This document shows positions 8,899-17,636 of a stretch of 64,000 nucleotides of DNA, one piece after another. The notes under the pieces were generated by a model. It was given only the letters and a program-made list of their open reading frames with translations. It had not been told where the DNA came from and ran no database searches. Made by a program: the position numbers and the translations under genes. The DNA comes from Bacillota bacterium (GTDB taxonomy: Bacteria; Bacillota; UBA4882; UBA8346), in contig JAEVYU010000012.1 of assembly GCA_023392595.1 (NCBI GenBank), forward strand, positions 218,746-282,745, written 5' to 3'. Each line of letters opens with the position of its first letter. Within the stretch, counting starts at the first letter, position 1.

Positions 8899-9837
8899 AT
8901 GAATGAAATTAAAAATCAGCTTCAGGAAATTAGGGAATACATTTCAATGCCGCTCATGGAATTGCTCGCACTGGCCGACAAGACCCGGCAAGAATTCTGC
9001 GGCCCAAAATTGGATATCTGTAGTATCATCAATGCCAAATCAGGTGCCTGTATTGAAAATTGTAAGTTTTGCGCCCAGTCAAGCCACTATCACACCAAAA
9101 CATCCTATTATCCGCTACTTTCCGAACAGGAAATTTTAGATGCGGCTTTGAAAGCCAAAGAAATAGGAGCTAAAAGATTTGGCATTGTCACCAGCGGACA
9201 CTCGGCTGACACCCATGAAATTCACCAAATCTGCCGTGTGATTTCCAAAATCAAATCGGAAACCCATTTAGAAGTTTGCGCTTCACTGGGCATCCTTTCG
9301 AAAGAAGAATTAACCCGGCTACGCCAGGCCGGGCTTTCCCGCTTTCATCATAATATCGAAACTTCTCCCTCTTTTTATCCGCAAATATGCACCACGCACC
9401 CCTTTACAGACAGAATCAAAACGATACATTATGCCAGACAGGCAGGCCTGGAAGTTTGCTGCGACGGAATCTTGGGACTTGGAGAGAGCTGGCAGGAGCG
9501 AATCGAAATGGTTTTAACCTTAAAAGATTTAGAAGTGACTTCCGTTCCTTTAAATATCCTGATGCCTATTCCGGGCACTCCTTTAGCATCTTCCCTTTCC
9601 ATCTCTCCTTTTGAAATTGTCAGGGCGATTGCGATTTTCCGGATCATTTTAAAATACCCGGTAATTAAAATAGCAGCAGGCCGGGAGACTTCGTTTAAAG
9701 ATTTTCAGGGACTGGGTTTTATGGCCGGCGCTAATGGATTGATAACCGGAGGATACCTTACAACAAAAGGCCGGCTAGTGGAGGACGATCATAAATTAGT
9801 CGAATCACTCAAAAACTATTGGACTCTGAACCAATAA
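8899..9837 (+). CDS. bioB: Biotin synthase BioB
   Basis: 312-residue radical SAM enzyme that inserts sulfur into dethiobiotin. The SAM cluster motif CIENCKFC (Cys51, Cys55, Cys58) is intact. The [2Fe-2S] ligands are represented by the Cys of LEVCASLG, the Cys pair of LEVCCDG and the Arg of IAAGRETSF. AAGGAG lies 13 nt before the ATG, slightly far. It is the last gene of the bioY-M-N-B operon. No bioA, bioD, bioF or bioW is in the window, so the cell may import dethiobiotin, or the other genes are elsewhere. The stop is 2 bp from the convergent MFS gene's stop, with no terminator hairpin visible. Confidence 0.96.
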   Translation: MNEIKNQLQEIREYISMPLMELLALADKTRQEFCGPKLDICSIINAKSGACIENCKFCAQSSHYHTKTSYYPLLSEQEILDAALKAKEIGAKRFGIVTSGHSADTHEIHQICRVISKIKSETHLEVCASLGILSKEELTRLRQAGLSRFHHNIETSPSFYPQICTTHPFTDRIKTIHYARQAGLEVCCDGILGLGESWQERIEMVLTLKDLEVTSVPLNILMPIPGTPLASSLSISPFEIVRAIAIFRIILKYPVIKIAAGRETSFKDFQGLGFMAGANGLITGGYLTTKGRLVEDDHKLVESLKNYWTLNQ

Positions 9838-9838
9838 C

Positions 9839-11251
9839 TTACCCTTTTCTTGTCGACCCTCTTACCAGCGAAGTTACCACCGCCAGGCAGGCAATAGCCG
9901 CTCCCATAAGATACGTTATATGAAGGGCTCCTTCAAATGCCGATTGAAACAGAAAATGTCCACTGAGCCCCCGGCTTTTCAAACTGGCCGTTAATCCAAT
10001 TTGGCTGGAGGAAAAAACAGCTCCCGATATGGCTACACCCAGGACCATACCGATATTTCTCATTGTCGCAAGCATACCCGAAGCCACACCGCTTTTATCT
10101 CGGGATACGGCTCCCATTATCGCACTATTGTTAGGGGTTTGAAACAACCCAATTCCGAAGCCAACCACAACCAGTCCGGCGATCATTAAAACATGGGGCG
10201 AGTCCGCCTTTAAGTAACTTAAAATACCCATTCCTATTGCCATAATCCCCATTCCCGCCGAACTAATATAGCGGGTATCCATCCGATCCGATAGGGTGCC
10301 GCTAATCGGCGCCACCACCATGGTGGCCAGCGGCATCGCCAAGTATAATACTCCGGCTTGGTCCGGCGGCAGGCCCTTTAACTTTTGAAGATAAAAAGGG
10401 ATCAGCAAAATAATGGTATTTTGAGCCATATAGTTTAAAAGCGCCGAAAGATTACTCATGGCAAAAAGACGGTTTTTAAATAAGGCAATATCAAATAATG
10501 GGAATCGAGCAGCCTTTTCCCAGTATATGAAGCCTGCCACAAGTCCCAGCCCCACTATCATGGTTGCGATAATCCCGGCGTGCGTCCAGCCTAACTGCTC
10601 CACTAAACTAAGGGATAACAAAATACAAATTAATGCTGCAAATATAAGACTCGCCCCCATCCAGTCAAAGGGTTGGTCCATCCGCTCATCCTTTTGATGA
10701 ATGACTTGCCGGCCAAACCAAAAAGCTCCGATTCCGATAGGAATATTAACAAAAAATATGCTTTGCCAGCCGAAAAAGGATGTCAAAAATCCTCCGATCG
10801 CCGGGCCCAAGGTCAAGGCGACAGCAACCGCCACGGCCGTGACACTCAAAGCTTTACCTCTATCCTGCGGTGCAACGGTATCCGTGACGATGGCAGGCCC
10901 CATCGCCATCAACATCCCGGCGCCAATCGCCTGGATAGCCCGAAAACCGATTAACATCTGGATCGAACCAGCCAGACCACACAATACCGAACCGGCGGTA
11001 AAAACAACAAGGCCCGTGGTGTAAATCCGCTTATGGCCGTACATGTCTCCCAACCTGCCATAAGCTAAAAGCAGGCTGCTGATGATGAGTAAGTATGACA
11101 TCACGGTCCATTCCACCATCGAAAGAGAAGTATCAAAATAGGCACTGATATTGGGTAAAACCAAATTAACAACACTTCCGTCAAAGGCCGACATGAAAGT
11201 GCCAATAGCAACCGCCAGTAAAGTCGCCCTTTTTCGCCGCATGAAATTCAT
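9839..11251 (-). CDS. MFS drug exporter, DHA2 family (14 TM, EmrB/QacA type)
   Basis: 470 residues with 14 predicted membrane helices. Diagnostic DHA2 elements: FMSAFDGSVVNLVLP in helix 1, GRLGDMYGHKRIY in the 2-3 loop, and the antiporter motif C-like GPAIGGFL near 150-160. Such proteins export drugs, dyes or amphipathic compounds by proton antiport. In double-membraned cells many work with an EmrA-type adaptor, but none is encoded nearby. Start ATG at 11251 with a GGGGGA site; an ATG three codons later is equally possible. Substrate unknown. Confidence 0.87.
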   Translation of the reverse strand: MNFMRRKRATLLAVAIGTFMSAFDGSVVNLVLPNISAYFDTSLSMVEWTVMSYLLIISSLLLAYGRLGDMYGHKRIYTTGLVVFTAGSVLCGLAGSIQMLIGFRAIQAIGAGMLMAMGPAIVTDTVAPQDRGKALSVTAVAVAVALTLGPAIGGFLTSFFGWQSIFFVNIPIGIGAFWFGRQVIHQKDERMDQPFDWMGASLIFAALICILLSLSLVEQLGWTHAGIIATMIVGLGLVAGFIYWEKAARFPLFDIALFKNRLFAMSNLSALLNYMAQNTIILLIPFYLQKLKGLPPDQAGVLYLAMPLATMVVAPISGTLSDRMDTRYISSAGMGIMAIGMGILSYLKADSPHVLMIAGLVVVGFGIGLFQTPNNSAIMGAVSRDKSGVASGMLATMRNIGMVLGVAISGAVFSSSQIGLTASLKSRGLSGHFLFQSAFEGALHITYLMGAAIACLAVVTSLVRGSTRKG

Positions 11252-11293
11252 GAAAATCCCCCAAAATTTTAATAATGCATTCGGTAAACCTCA

Positions 11294-11782
11294 TTACTGG
11301 TGTTTTCTTTCCATTTCCAGTAACTTTTCTTTCATTCCAATATAACCTTTTCCGATATATCCGGTCATTGCGCCGTTTTTTCCAATCACCCGGTGGCAGG
11401 GAATAATCATAGGCAAGGGATTCCTACGATTGGCTTGTCCCACGGCCCGGCAGCTGTCCGAATTTCCGATGGCCCTGGCAATTTCGGCATAACTGCGGGT
11501 TTCCCCGTAGGGAATATTCTGTAATTCTTGCCAGACCTTACGGGAAAATTCCGAACCTTGAATTGAAAGGGGCAGAGCAAATTGTTTTCTCTGTCCGCCC
11601 AAATATTCCCCAATCTGCCGGACAGCCTCCCGGCAACGGTTCTGATCTTCTATCGGCGCAAACTCCGCAACGGATTTTTGCCACCCTCCGGATGTTAATT
11701 CAATCCTATATACTCCGGTTTCATCCAGAATAATATGGATTATACCGAAAGGAGCTTGGTAGGTATCATAAAAGAACTTCAT
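11294..11782 (-). CDS. ogt: Methylated-DNA--protein-cysteine methyltransferase (Ogt/AdaB type)
   Basis: 162 residues. The suicide repair motif MIIPCHRVIG is present (acceptor Cys129), preceded by the DNA-binding helix region (PYGETRSYAEIARAIG) and an Arg finger in RAVGQANRRNP. The protein transfers a methyl group from O6-methylguanine to itself and is inactivated. Only the short Ogt form is present, without an Ada regulatory domain. AAAGGA lies ahead of the ATG. Confidence 0.95.
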   Translation of the reverse strand: MKFFYDTYQAPFGIIHIILDETGVYRIELTSGGWQKSVAEFAPIEDQNRCREAVRQIGEYLGGQRKQFALPLSIQGSEFSRKVWQELQNIPYGETRSYAEIARAIGNSDSCRAVGQANRRNPLPMIIPCHRVIGKNGAMTGYIGKGYIGMKEKLLEMERKHQ

Positions 11783-11949
11783 GGAAATCAGTTCCTTTCA
11801 CTTCGAGTATCCCCTTTTTAGGATTATATCATAAATGTCCACGGTTGAAATTGAAGGCTCTTATTTTGGGCCTCTCCAATTTTTCATTCAGTCCCTGGAA
11901 ATTGTTAAACTTATCTTGCCAAATATCCACTTTAAAGCTTAATATAAGT

Positions 11950-12288
11950 ATGATGAATAATATAGCGCTGCAATTTGGCTTCCTTCAAATACACTGGTAT
12001 GGAATTCTCGTTGCGCTAGCTTTTCTAACCGGTTATTGGTTGACTATCCATAACGGGAAGCTTTATGGGATAAAGCAGGAAGTACTGGACAAGCTGCTGG
12101 TTACATTGTTCATTGCGATTATTGTGGGAGCACGCTTGGCTTATGTCATTTCAAAATATCCTTTTTTTATAGCCAATCCCTGGGAAATTATCCGCATTGA
12201 TCACGGAGGCTTAAGATCTCACGGCGCAATGATCGTTGCCATGATCTTCGGTTGTTTTATGATCTGGTTTTCGATTTCAGGAACTTGA
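11950..12288 (+). pseudogene. lgt: Prolipoprotein diacylglyceryl transferase Lgt, N-terminal part only
   Basis: 112 residues from MMNNIALQFG match the first 40 percent of Lgt: FLQIHWYGILVALAF, the GARLAYVI segment, then NPWEIIRIDHGGLRSHGA, the region containing the catalytic His. The homology ends abruptly at MIWFSISGT, and the remaining roughly 150 residues, including the Lgt signature region after helix 4, are absent. Its 3' end overlaps the 3' end of the convergent TonB-like gene by 32 bp, so a deletion joined the two. An intact lgt must exist elsewhere because the window encodes lipoproteins. There is no good ribosome site before the ATG. Confidence 0.75.
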
Positions 12289-13120
12289 CGGAAACTCCTT
12301 TTTGAATACGGAAAGAAAAAAGCAAATCAATATAATAGCCTTCAAATATCACCGAAAACTTCCAGTTCAGTTCGACCGAAGAAGTGGCTGCATAGTCCAA
12401 CCGTATATCTCCGGATGATCGCGTTATAATTGGTACGTCCAAACCGCCGTCACCATTGACAAAAACCCGTAGAGCCACATCTCCTTCTTTCCCTTCTTTC
12501 AGAGCATCCGGAGGATAGATTGGCATGGGCCCCTGAACCGTCACCATGGCTTTGCCCGTTCCAAAACTTTGCGGTTTATGACGATTTGGATTTTCTGAAT
12601 CGGGCGCCTCTTCGACATTCTCGCCGAGGGCGCTTGGGACGCCATGATTTTCCAAGGGATAGGAAGCTGGTGCTTGTTTTTTAGGCGGGATAGCGGTTTC
12701 TTTTGAAAATTTTTGGGTTTGGGTCTCGATTTTTCGTTTTCCGTCACCAGGGGTTTGATTTTCCGACTTTCCCTTTAAATGGCCGGAAACCGCAATTGGT
12801 TCTTGTTTAGACACTACACCGGCGTTTTCCGGAGATTGATGCGAATGGATATTGGGTTTTACTTCAGTTTTTCCTTGATTGGGCTGTCTGCTTTCCGGGT
12901 TTTTGAGCGTTAGGGGTTGATCGATCTTATCTTGGGGGTACGAAAGAATTCCCTTCGTGGGAGTTCCAGAGGATACTTCTATCAAATCGACAGGAAATGT
13001 TTCTAACTGGGACGTTTCCGAAGCCAAAAGCCCCGGCAAATAAATCATCAATAAAAAAAAATGAACTGTTAACGAAACAATTCCAGCTATTAAATAATTT
13101 TTTTGTTCCGTAAAATTCAT
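12257..13120 (-). CDS. TonB-like energy-transducing protein
   Basis: 287 residues. One membrane anchor at about 10-32 (SLTVHFFLLMIYLPGLLA) is followed by a long polar, Pro/Lys/Gln-rich periplasmic linker (about 40-190). A C-terminal TonB-type domain begins near GPMPIYPPDALKEGKEGDVALRVFVN, the usual 'YP..A...G..G.V...V.V..DG' pattern. TonB proteins transmit inner-membrane proton-motive force to outer-membrane receptors; no exbB or exbD is adjacent, so it may instead be a TonB-like scaffold. The last residues (about 12) are unusual and overlap the truncated lgt, so the C-terminus may have been altered by the same rearrangement. Confidence 0.72.
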   Translation of the reverse strand: MNFTEQKNYLIAGIVSLTVHFFLLMIYLPGLLASETSQLETFPVDLIEVSSGTPTKGILSYPQDKIDQPLTLKNPESRQPNQGKTEVKPNIHSHQSPENAGVVSKQEPIAVSGHLKGKSENQTPGDGKRKIETQTQKFSKETAIPPKKQAPASYPLENHGVPSALGENVEEAPDSENPNRHKPQSFGTGKAMVTVQGPMPIYPPDALKEGKEGDVALRVFVNGDGGLDVPIITRSSGDIRLDYAATSSVELNWKFSVIFEGYYIDLLFSFRIQKGVSVKFLKSKTRS

Positions 13121-13241
13121 TCTACACTCTTCACCTCAAATAGGTTAACGCGACTGGAACGAAACCGACAGAAAAGCCGTATAGACATGAACGTCTTCAA
13201 TTTCTAATTTTAACAAAGTTTTATTTCCGGAAAAAATATTG

Positions 13242-13272
13242 CCCCGGTCCGCGTTTTTAAGGAGAACCGGGG
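13242..13272 (-). terminator. Terminator downstream of the ankyrin-OmpA gene
   Basis: 7-bp stem CCCCGGT/ACCGGGG (13242-13248 and 13266-13272); on the minus strand it is followed after a short gap by ATTTTTT. It lies 19 bp beyond the stop of the minus-strand gene. Confidence 0.65.
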
Positions 13273-13290
13273 TCTACTAAGCAGTTTAAG

Positions 13291-14313
13291 TTATTTTATC
13301 GTCTCTGTCAACACTTGGTCCCCGGAAAGCTTGGTATCCCACATCAAAATGTCCACCCGCCGGTTATAACTATGGGAAGCTTCGTCATGGCCGGTTTTTA
13401 ACGGGTGATCCTTGCCATAAGCATAGACAACGAAATGATCCCCGGCAATGCCTTTCCCGGTCAAGTATTTTTTCACTGCGGCTGCACGCTGCGCCGATAG
13501 ATCGATATTATAGTCCCGGCTTCCACGTTCATCAGCATGAGCGCCTAAAATAACGTAAAGATCGGGATTGCCTTTTAAAATTGCCAGGTTATCCGTTAAA
13601 GCCTTTGCTTGCTCGTCCCGGATTACCGATTTGTCGAAATCAAAAAAGATTGACGATAACTGTTTATTGAATGAACCTTTATCCTGGGGCGCTGCCACCG
13701 GAGCTTCCGGGGTTGGAGTCGCCGTTGTTTCCGGAGCCGCAGTAGCTGCGGGAGTCTCTGTCGCAGCCGCCTTCCCCCAAGTGCTCAATAAGTCGACCAT
13801 TGCAGCCTGCTTGTTATCCCGGGCAATTTGCAAGGCCGTTTTGCCGTTGCGGTCAGCAGCATTTAAATCCGCGCCGTTTTCCAGGAGGAGCTTGGCGATT
13901 TCAAGATAGCCCTTTTCTGCCGCATACATCAATGCAGTTCTTCCATTATTATCGGCGATATTTGGGTCGGCTCCGTTTTTCAGAAGGATTTGGGCAACTT
14001 CAAGATGACCTCTTTCTGCGGCGTATATTAACGCTGTTTTACCGTCTTGATCTTTGGCATTAACTTCCGCGCCTTTATCTATCAGTAACTTAACGATATC
14101 AGCATGTCCCAAGTAGGAAGCCAACATCAGCAGCGATTTCCCGTCTTCGGTTTTTAAGTTCGGACTTACGCCCTTGTCGAGTAAGCTTTGTACTTTGGCC
14201 GTGTCTCCATTAGCGACCGCAGTAGCTATCGCTTTTTCATTGTTGGAACACCCGGCTAAAAAGACCATCATGATAATTCCCAGAACCACCAGCAACTTGT
14301 AAAAGGGTTTCAT
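13291..14313 (-). CDS. Lipoprotein with ankyrin repeats and a C-terminal OmpA/Pal domain
   Basis: 340 residues. A signal peptide ends in the lipobox LAGC (Cys21). Residues about 27-180 form five ankyrin repeats (recurring G.TAL..AAE.GH.E....L...GAD.N). A Thr/Ala/Pro-rich linker follows (about 185-215). The C-terminal 120 residues are an OmpA peptidoglycan-binding domain: FFDFDKSVI, then GAHADERGSRDYNIDLSAQRAAAV, with the Asp and Arg that grip diaminopimelate, then NRRVDI. This places a protein-interaction module on a Pal-like anchor between an outer membrane and the peptidoglycan. Pal-type lipoproteins normally lack ankyrin repeats, so the architecture is unusual. Single gene with its own terminator. 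Confidence 0.9.
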   Translation of the reverse strand: MKPFYKLLVVLGIIMMVFLAGCSNNEKAIATAVANGDTAKVQSLLDKGVSPNLKTEDGKSLLMLASYLGHADIVKLLIDKGAEVNAKDQDGKTALIYAAERGHLEVAQILLKNGADPNIADNNGRTALMYAAEKGYLEIAKLLLENGADLNAADRNGKTALQIARDNKQAAMVDLLSTWGKAAATETPAATAAPETTATPTPEAPVAAPQDKGSFNKQLSSIFFDFDKSVIRDEQAKALTDNLAILKGNPDLYVILGAHADERGSRDYNIDLSAQRAAAVKKYLTGKGIAGDHFVVYAYGKDHPLKTGHDEASHSYNRRVDILMWDTKLSGDQVLTETIK

Positions 14314-14497
14314 AATTTTTCTCCCACCTTTTCCTAAAATTGTTTTAATTTAAAACTTGCCCCAACAAAAAATGCATATATCCTTACTTTAACACATTTT
14401 TATTATATTTACTTTTTGACATTCTGTCAATAAGTAGACCGTTATTCTCTGGAATAAAATCGCCATTATCCGCCTTTCCGTAATTTTGGAATATTAG

Positions 14498-14530
14498 AAA
14501 ACGCCTTTACAACCTTATGTAGGCGTTTTT
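14498..14530 (-). terminator. Terminator downstream of the SDR gene
   Basis: 9-bp stem AAAACGCCT/AGGCGTTTT (14498-14506 and 14521-14529) with T runs on both strands, so it can act in either direction. It lies about 50 bp past the SDR stop. Confidence 0.7.
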
Positions 14531-14581
14531 ACTAATTTATCCGTCATTATTTACTGTCCAAACCAATACATGATTCATTCC

Positions 14582-15481
14582 TTACGACTCGACAATGACT
14601 CCACCATTAACATGAATGGTTTGGCCCGACACATACCTGGAATCGCTGGATGCCAGGTAAACATAAGCCGGTGCCAGTTCAAAAGGCTGGCCCGCCCGCT
14701 TCATCGGAGTATCAAGTCCGAATTTACCGACTTTTTCAATGGAATAACTTGAAACAATCAAGGGAGTCCAGATAGGACCCGGGGCAACAGCATTGACACG
14801 GATTCCTTTGCTTTCCAATGATAATGATAATGAGCGTGTAAAAGAAACCACTGCTCCTTTAGTAGAAGAGTAGTCGATCAAATCAGACTGACCCTGGTAT
14901 GCCGTAATCGAAGCAGTATTAATGATTGCCGATCCCAGTTTCAAATGGGGTAAAGCCGCCTTGGCCATATAGAAATAAGAAAAAATGTTGGTCTTGAAGG
15001 TATTCTCAAGTTGTTCCTCGGAAATATCCATAATACTGGCTTGAGGAAATTGGACCCCGGCATTGTTTACCAAAATATCAAGCCGGCAAAAGCTGCGGAT
15101 CACTTTGGCCACGACTTCCCGGTTAAAGTGCGGTTCCCGCAGATCTCCCTCTATCGCCAGACAGTGTCCGCCGATTTGTTCAATATATTTCTTGGTTTCG
15201 GCTGCATCTTCCCGTTCATATAAATAAACGATGGCAACTGCCGCACCTTCTTTTGCAAATGCAACGGAAACAGCCCGCCCGATTCCACTATCTCCACCGC
15301 TAACAATGGCCACCCTGCCCTCCAGCTTCCCGCTGCCCCGATAACCTTCATAATCGAAAATCGGCCGGGGATTCATTAGATATTCCAATCCTGGTTGCTG
15401 GTCCTGATGTTGAGGTGGAAAAGCAACCGGTGTGTCTTTACAACTCCGCTCATGACCAAAATAAGGATATACCGGATACAA
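14582..15481 (-). CDS. SDR family oxidoreductase (YhdF/YhxD general-stress type)
   Basis: 299 residues from a TTG at 15481 placed 8 nt after AAGGAG; the frame is open 39 nt further but without a ribosome site. The N-terminal extension with QHQDQQPG and NPRPIF is characteristic of the Bacillus YhdF/YhxD group. The Rossmann motif SGGDSGIGRA, NNAG, catalytic Ser of TASIT and YSSTK (Tyr/Lys) are intact. These NAD(P)-dependent dehydrogenases are stress-induced; their natural substrate is uncertain. Confidence 0.9.
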   Translation of the reverse strand: MYPVYPYFGHERSCKDTPVAFPPQHQDQQPGLEYLMNPRPIFDYEGYRGSGKLEGRVAIVSGGDSGIGRAVSVAFAKEGAAVAIVYLYEREDAAETKKYIEQIGGHCLAIEGDLREPHFNREVVAKVIRSFCRLDILVNNAGVQFPQASIMDISEEQLENTFKTNIFSYFYMAKAALPHLKLGSAIINTASITAYQGQSDLIDYSSTKGAVVSFTRSLSLSLESKGIRVNAVAPGPIWTPLIVSSYSIEKVGKFGLDTPMKRAGQPFELAPAYVYLASSDSRYVSGQTIHVNGGVIVES

Positions 15482-15945
15482 GTCGCTCACTCCTTTCTGG
15501 CAACAATCACCGAAGCTCAATTAATACCGAACCGTCCAACCAAATTATGGGTGATTGTTTATAAGTAATATATGTCTATGAAATATCGGCTGTGAGTCCT
15601 TGCCATCCGGATGTTTACTAAGATCAATGCGACTCCCCTTCGCCTATCCCATATCCATTCCGGAATTCCTGCGCAAATTCCTCCGCCGGTACCAAAACCT
15701 GGAATTTAATGTTGAAGGCGACCTCCTTGGATAATTATGACTCGGACCTAGGCGAAATACCCCAATTAAGACTCATATAATATCCTATCGAGCTACCAAA
15801 AATCTTTTAAAGCGGGCTCTCCTCTCATCGGAAAAAGTAACGTGATGTCAAGGAATTCAACTCTCCTTGACCAAGATTTTCACTCCGTCACTCCTTCCGG
15901 AATCGGGAAGGGGTGACAGTACTATATCTTAAGGAGGCAAAGGCA
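15482..15945. other. Intergenic gap with two stem-loops before the ferritin-like gene
   Basis: No complete gene. Two strong hairpins occur in the plus-strand leader of the next gene: an 8-bp stem GTCAAGGA/TCCTTGAC (15847-15871) and a 12-bp stem (15887-15898 with 15906-15917, one G-T pair) around a 7-nt loop. Neither has a T run after it. A minus-strand open stretch (33 codons around 15.65-15.73 kb) follows a good AAGGAGG but has no start codon, so I do not call it a gene. Confidence 0.5.
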
Positions 15946-16380
15946 ATGAATTTTTATACCTATGAGAGTATGGCTCCGGAATACCGCGACGCCCTCGAGA
16001 CTGATATTGAAAAGGCCATCAATGGGGAATATAGCGCAATTGCTTGTTATCAGAAATTAGTCAAGGCGGCTTCTTCCGATGAAGAAAAAAAAGTTATCGG
16101 AGAAATCCGCGAAGATGAGATCAAACATTTCCGGGAATTTAGCCAAATTTATTTCGCCATGACCGGGAGAAGTTATCGGCCCAGGATTACTGAGGAATGC
16201 CCTGCTGATTACCGTGAAGGCCTGCGGGCAGCCTTTAAAGACGAGCAGGAGACCGTGGATTTTTATATGGAGATAGCCGATAAAGCCGATGATCCATTTA
16301 TTGCCGAACGGTTTCGTCGCGCAGCATCAGACGAGCAACACCATGCGGTATGGTTTTCTTTTTTCTATTATAATATCTAA
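15946..16380 (+). CDS. Ferritin-like (rubrerythrin-type) di-iron protein
   Basis: 144 residues from the ATG at 15946, which has AAGGAGG 7 nt upstream. An all-helical protein with a duplicated pattern of metal ligands: NGEYSAIACYQ (Glu), REDEIKHFREF (Glu-x-x-His), KDEQETVDFY (Glu) and SDEQHHAVWF (Glu-x-x-His). This is the ferritin-like four-helix di-iron site of rubrerythrins, without the C-terminal rubredoxin domain. A likely role is peroxide reduction or iron handling; the exact enzyme activity cannot be told. The structured leader upstream may regulate it. Confidence 0.8.
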   Translation: MNFYTYESMAPEYRDALETDIEKAINGEYSAIACYQKLVKAASSDEEKKVIGEIREDEIKHFREFSQIYFAMTGRSYRPRITEECPADYREGLRAAFKDEQETVDFYMEIADKADDPFIAERFRRAASDEQHHAVWFSFFYYNI

Positions 16381-16470
16381 TAACCCATGGTGGTAAAAAC
16401 CAGCCCATCAAATATCCGTTTGGAAAAATGAAAATCTATGAAGCCGGTTACTTTTGCTTGATACATAATA

Positions 16471-16479
16471 TGTTATAAT
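16471..16479 (+). promoter_or_regulatory. Extended -10 promoter of the RhaT-type gene
   Basis: TGTTATAAT gives a TGn extension plus a perfect TATAAT (16474-16479). No good -35 is visible at 17 bp, as is usual for extended -10 promoters. Start codon 46 bp downstream. Confidence 0.5.
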
Positions 16480-16524
16480 AAAAATGGGCTTGATTTTATA
16501 TTCTATATTTTATGGAGCAACTTG

Positions 16525-17547
16525 ATGATCACTTCTCATATCGCTTTAGGCTTAATTTTCGGGATTTGTTCCGGTGTACTTTCCGGTTCTTACGGTGTGG
16601 GTATGAAAAAAATTAAGGGCTGGAATTGGGAAAATACTTGGTTGACTTATTCTTTTTGGGCCCTGCTGGTCTTCCCTTTTGTTTTAGCATTGGCCACAGT
16701 ACCTGATTTTTGGAATATTCTCGGTTTAGTACCCTTGAGGATTCTTGGACTGATTTTCATGCTGGGAGCCGGTTGGGGGTTAGCGAATATTGGTTTCGGG
16801 ATTGGCCTCCGCGAAATTGGGATTGCTCTTACTTCCGTTATTGTCATCGGTATCGGGAATGTCTTGGGTACCATCTCTCCGCTTGTCATTTATCATCGTG
16901 AAAGTCTATGGAAGCCGGTGGGAATATGCATTATTTGCGGGGCAATCCTATCGGTTCTTGGTATTATCTTAAGTTCTATGGAATCCAGGATCTCTCCAGA
17001 AAAGAAAACCAAATCACTGGTAGGAAGAATTGCTCATCATAAAGTAATCTTGATCTGCGTCTGTGCCGGTATTCTTGGTATATTTTTCAATTTCGCTTTA
17101 ATTGTGGGAAAACCCTTAGCGAATTTGGCAATTTTACACGGAGCCAAGTTGCAAAATGCCTCCAATGTTACCTGGTGTATTACCCTTTTGGGAGGATTTA
17201 CAGTATCCGCAATTTATTGCTCCATTCTACTGATAAAAAACCAAACCCTTCAATTTTTCAGGGCTAAAAAATCGGTGGTCAATTGCTCTTTCACCGCTCT
17301 GATGGGACTCATCTGGTTCGGCGGGACAACTCTTTACGGAATATCCGTTCTTTATTTCGGTAAATTCGGACCATCCATCGGCTGGCCCATATTTCAAAGC
17401 GTTCAGATCCTGGCCGCCAATGTCCTGGGCATTATTACCGGTGAATGGAATCATTTGGACAAAATGACATTGTATACACGCCTGGCGGGAATTGTTTTGC
17501 TGGTAAGCGGAATCATTATCACCAGCGCTGCCGGGAATTTAGCCTAA
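16525..17547 (+). CDS. RhaT-type L-rhamnose/proton symporter family protein
   Basis: 340 residues with about ten membrane helices, N-terminal GSYGVGMKKIKGWNWENTW and GAGWGLANIGFGIGLREIG as in E. coli RhaT (drug/metabolite transporter superfamily). It should import a sugar such as rhamnose with a proton. ATG at 16525 is preceded by GGAG at good spacing; an in-frame TTG 3 nt earlier is less well placed. It is a single gene; no rhamnose catabolic genes are nearby, so the substrate is inferred from family only. Confidence 0.82.
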   Translation: MITSHIALGLIFGICSGVLSGSYGVGMKKIKGWNWENTWLTYSFWALLVFPFVLALATVPDFWNILGLVPLRILGLIFMLGAGWGLANIGFGIGLREIGIALTSVIVIGIGNVLGTISPLVIYHRESLWKPVGICIICGAILSVLGIILSSMESRISPEKKTKSLVGRIAHHKVILICVCAGILGIFFNFALIVGKPLANLAILHGAKLQNASNVTWCITLLGGFTVSAIYCSILLIKNQTLQFFRAKKSVVNCSFTALMGLIWFGGTTLYGISVLYFGKFGPSIGWPIFQSVQILAANVLGIITGEWNHLDKMTLYTRLAGIVLLVSGIIITSAAGNLA

Positions 17548-17636
17548 AATTGAACTCTTCCCGGCCAACTCATGAAAACTCCCGTTACCTTTATGGCTCT
17601 TGGGCTAAATCAATTCACCCAAAAAAGAGCACACTC

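Noticed and set aside
9838..9838. Terminator between bioB and the DHA2 exporter
   Set aside because: The two stop codons are 2 bp apart, and I see no hairpin on either strand.
15640..15740. Minus-strand open stretch after a good AAGGAGG site, encoding about 33 residues
   Set aside because: A stop codon lies just upstream and there is no ATG, GTG or TTG start in frame; at most a fragment.
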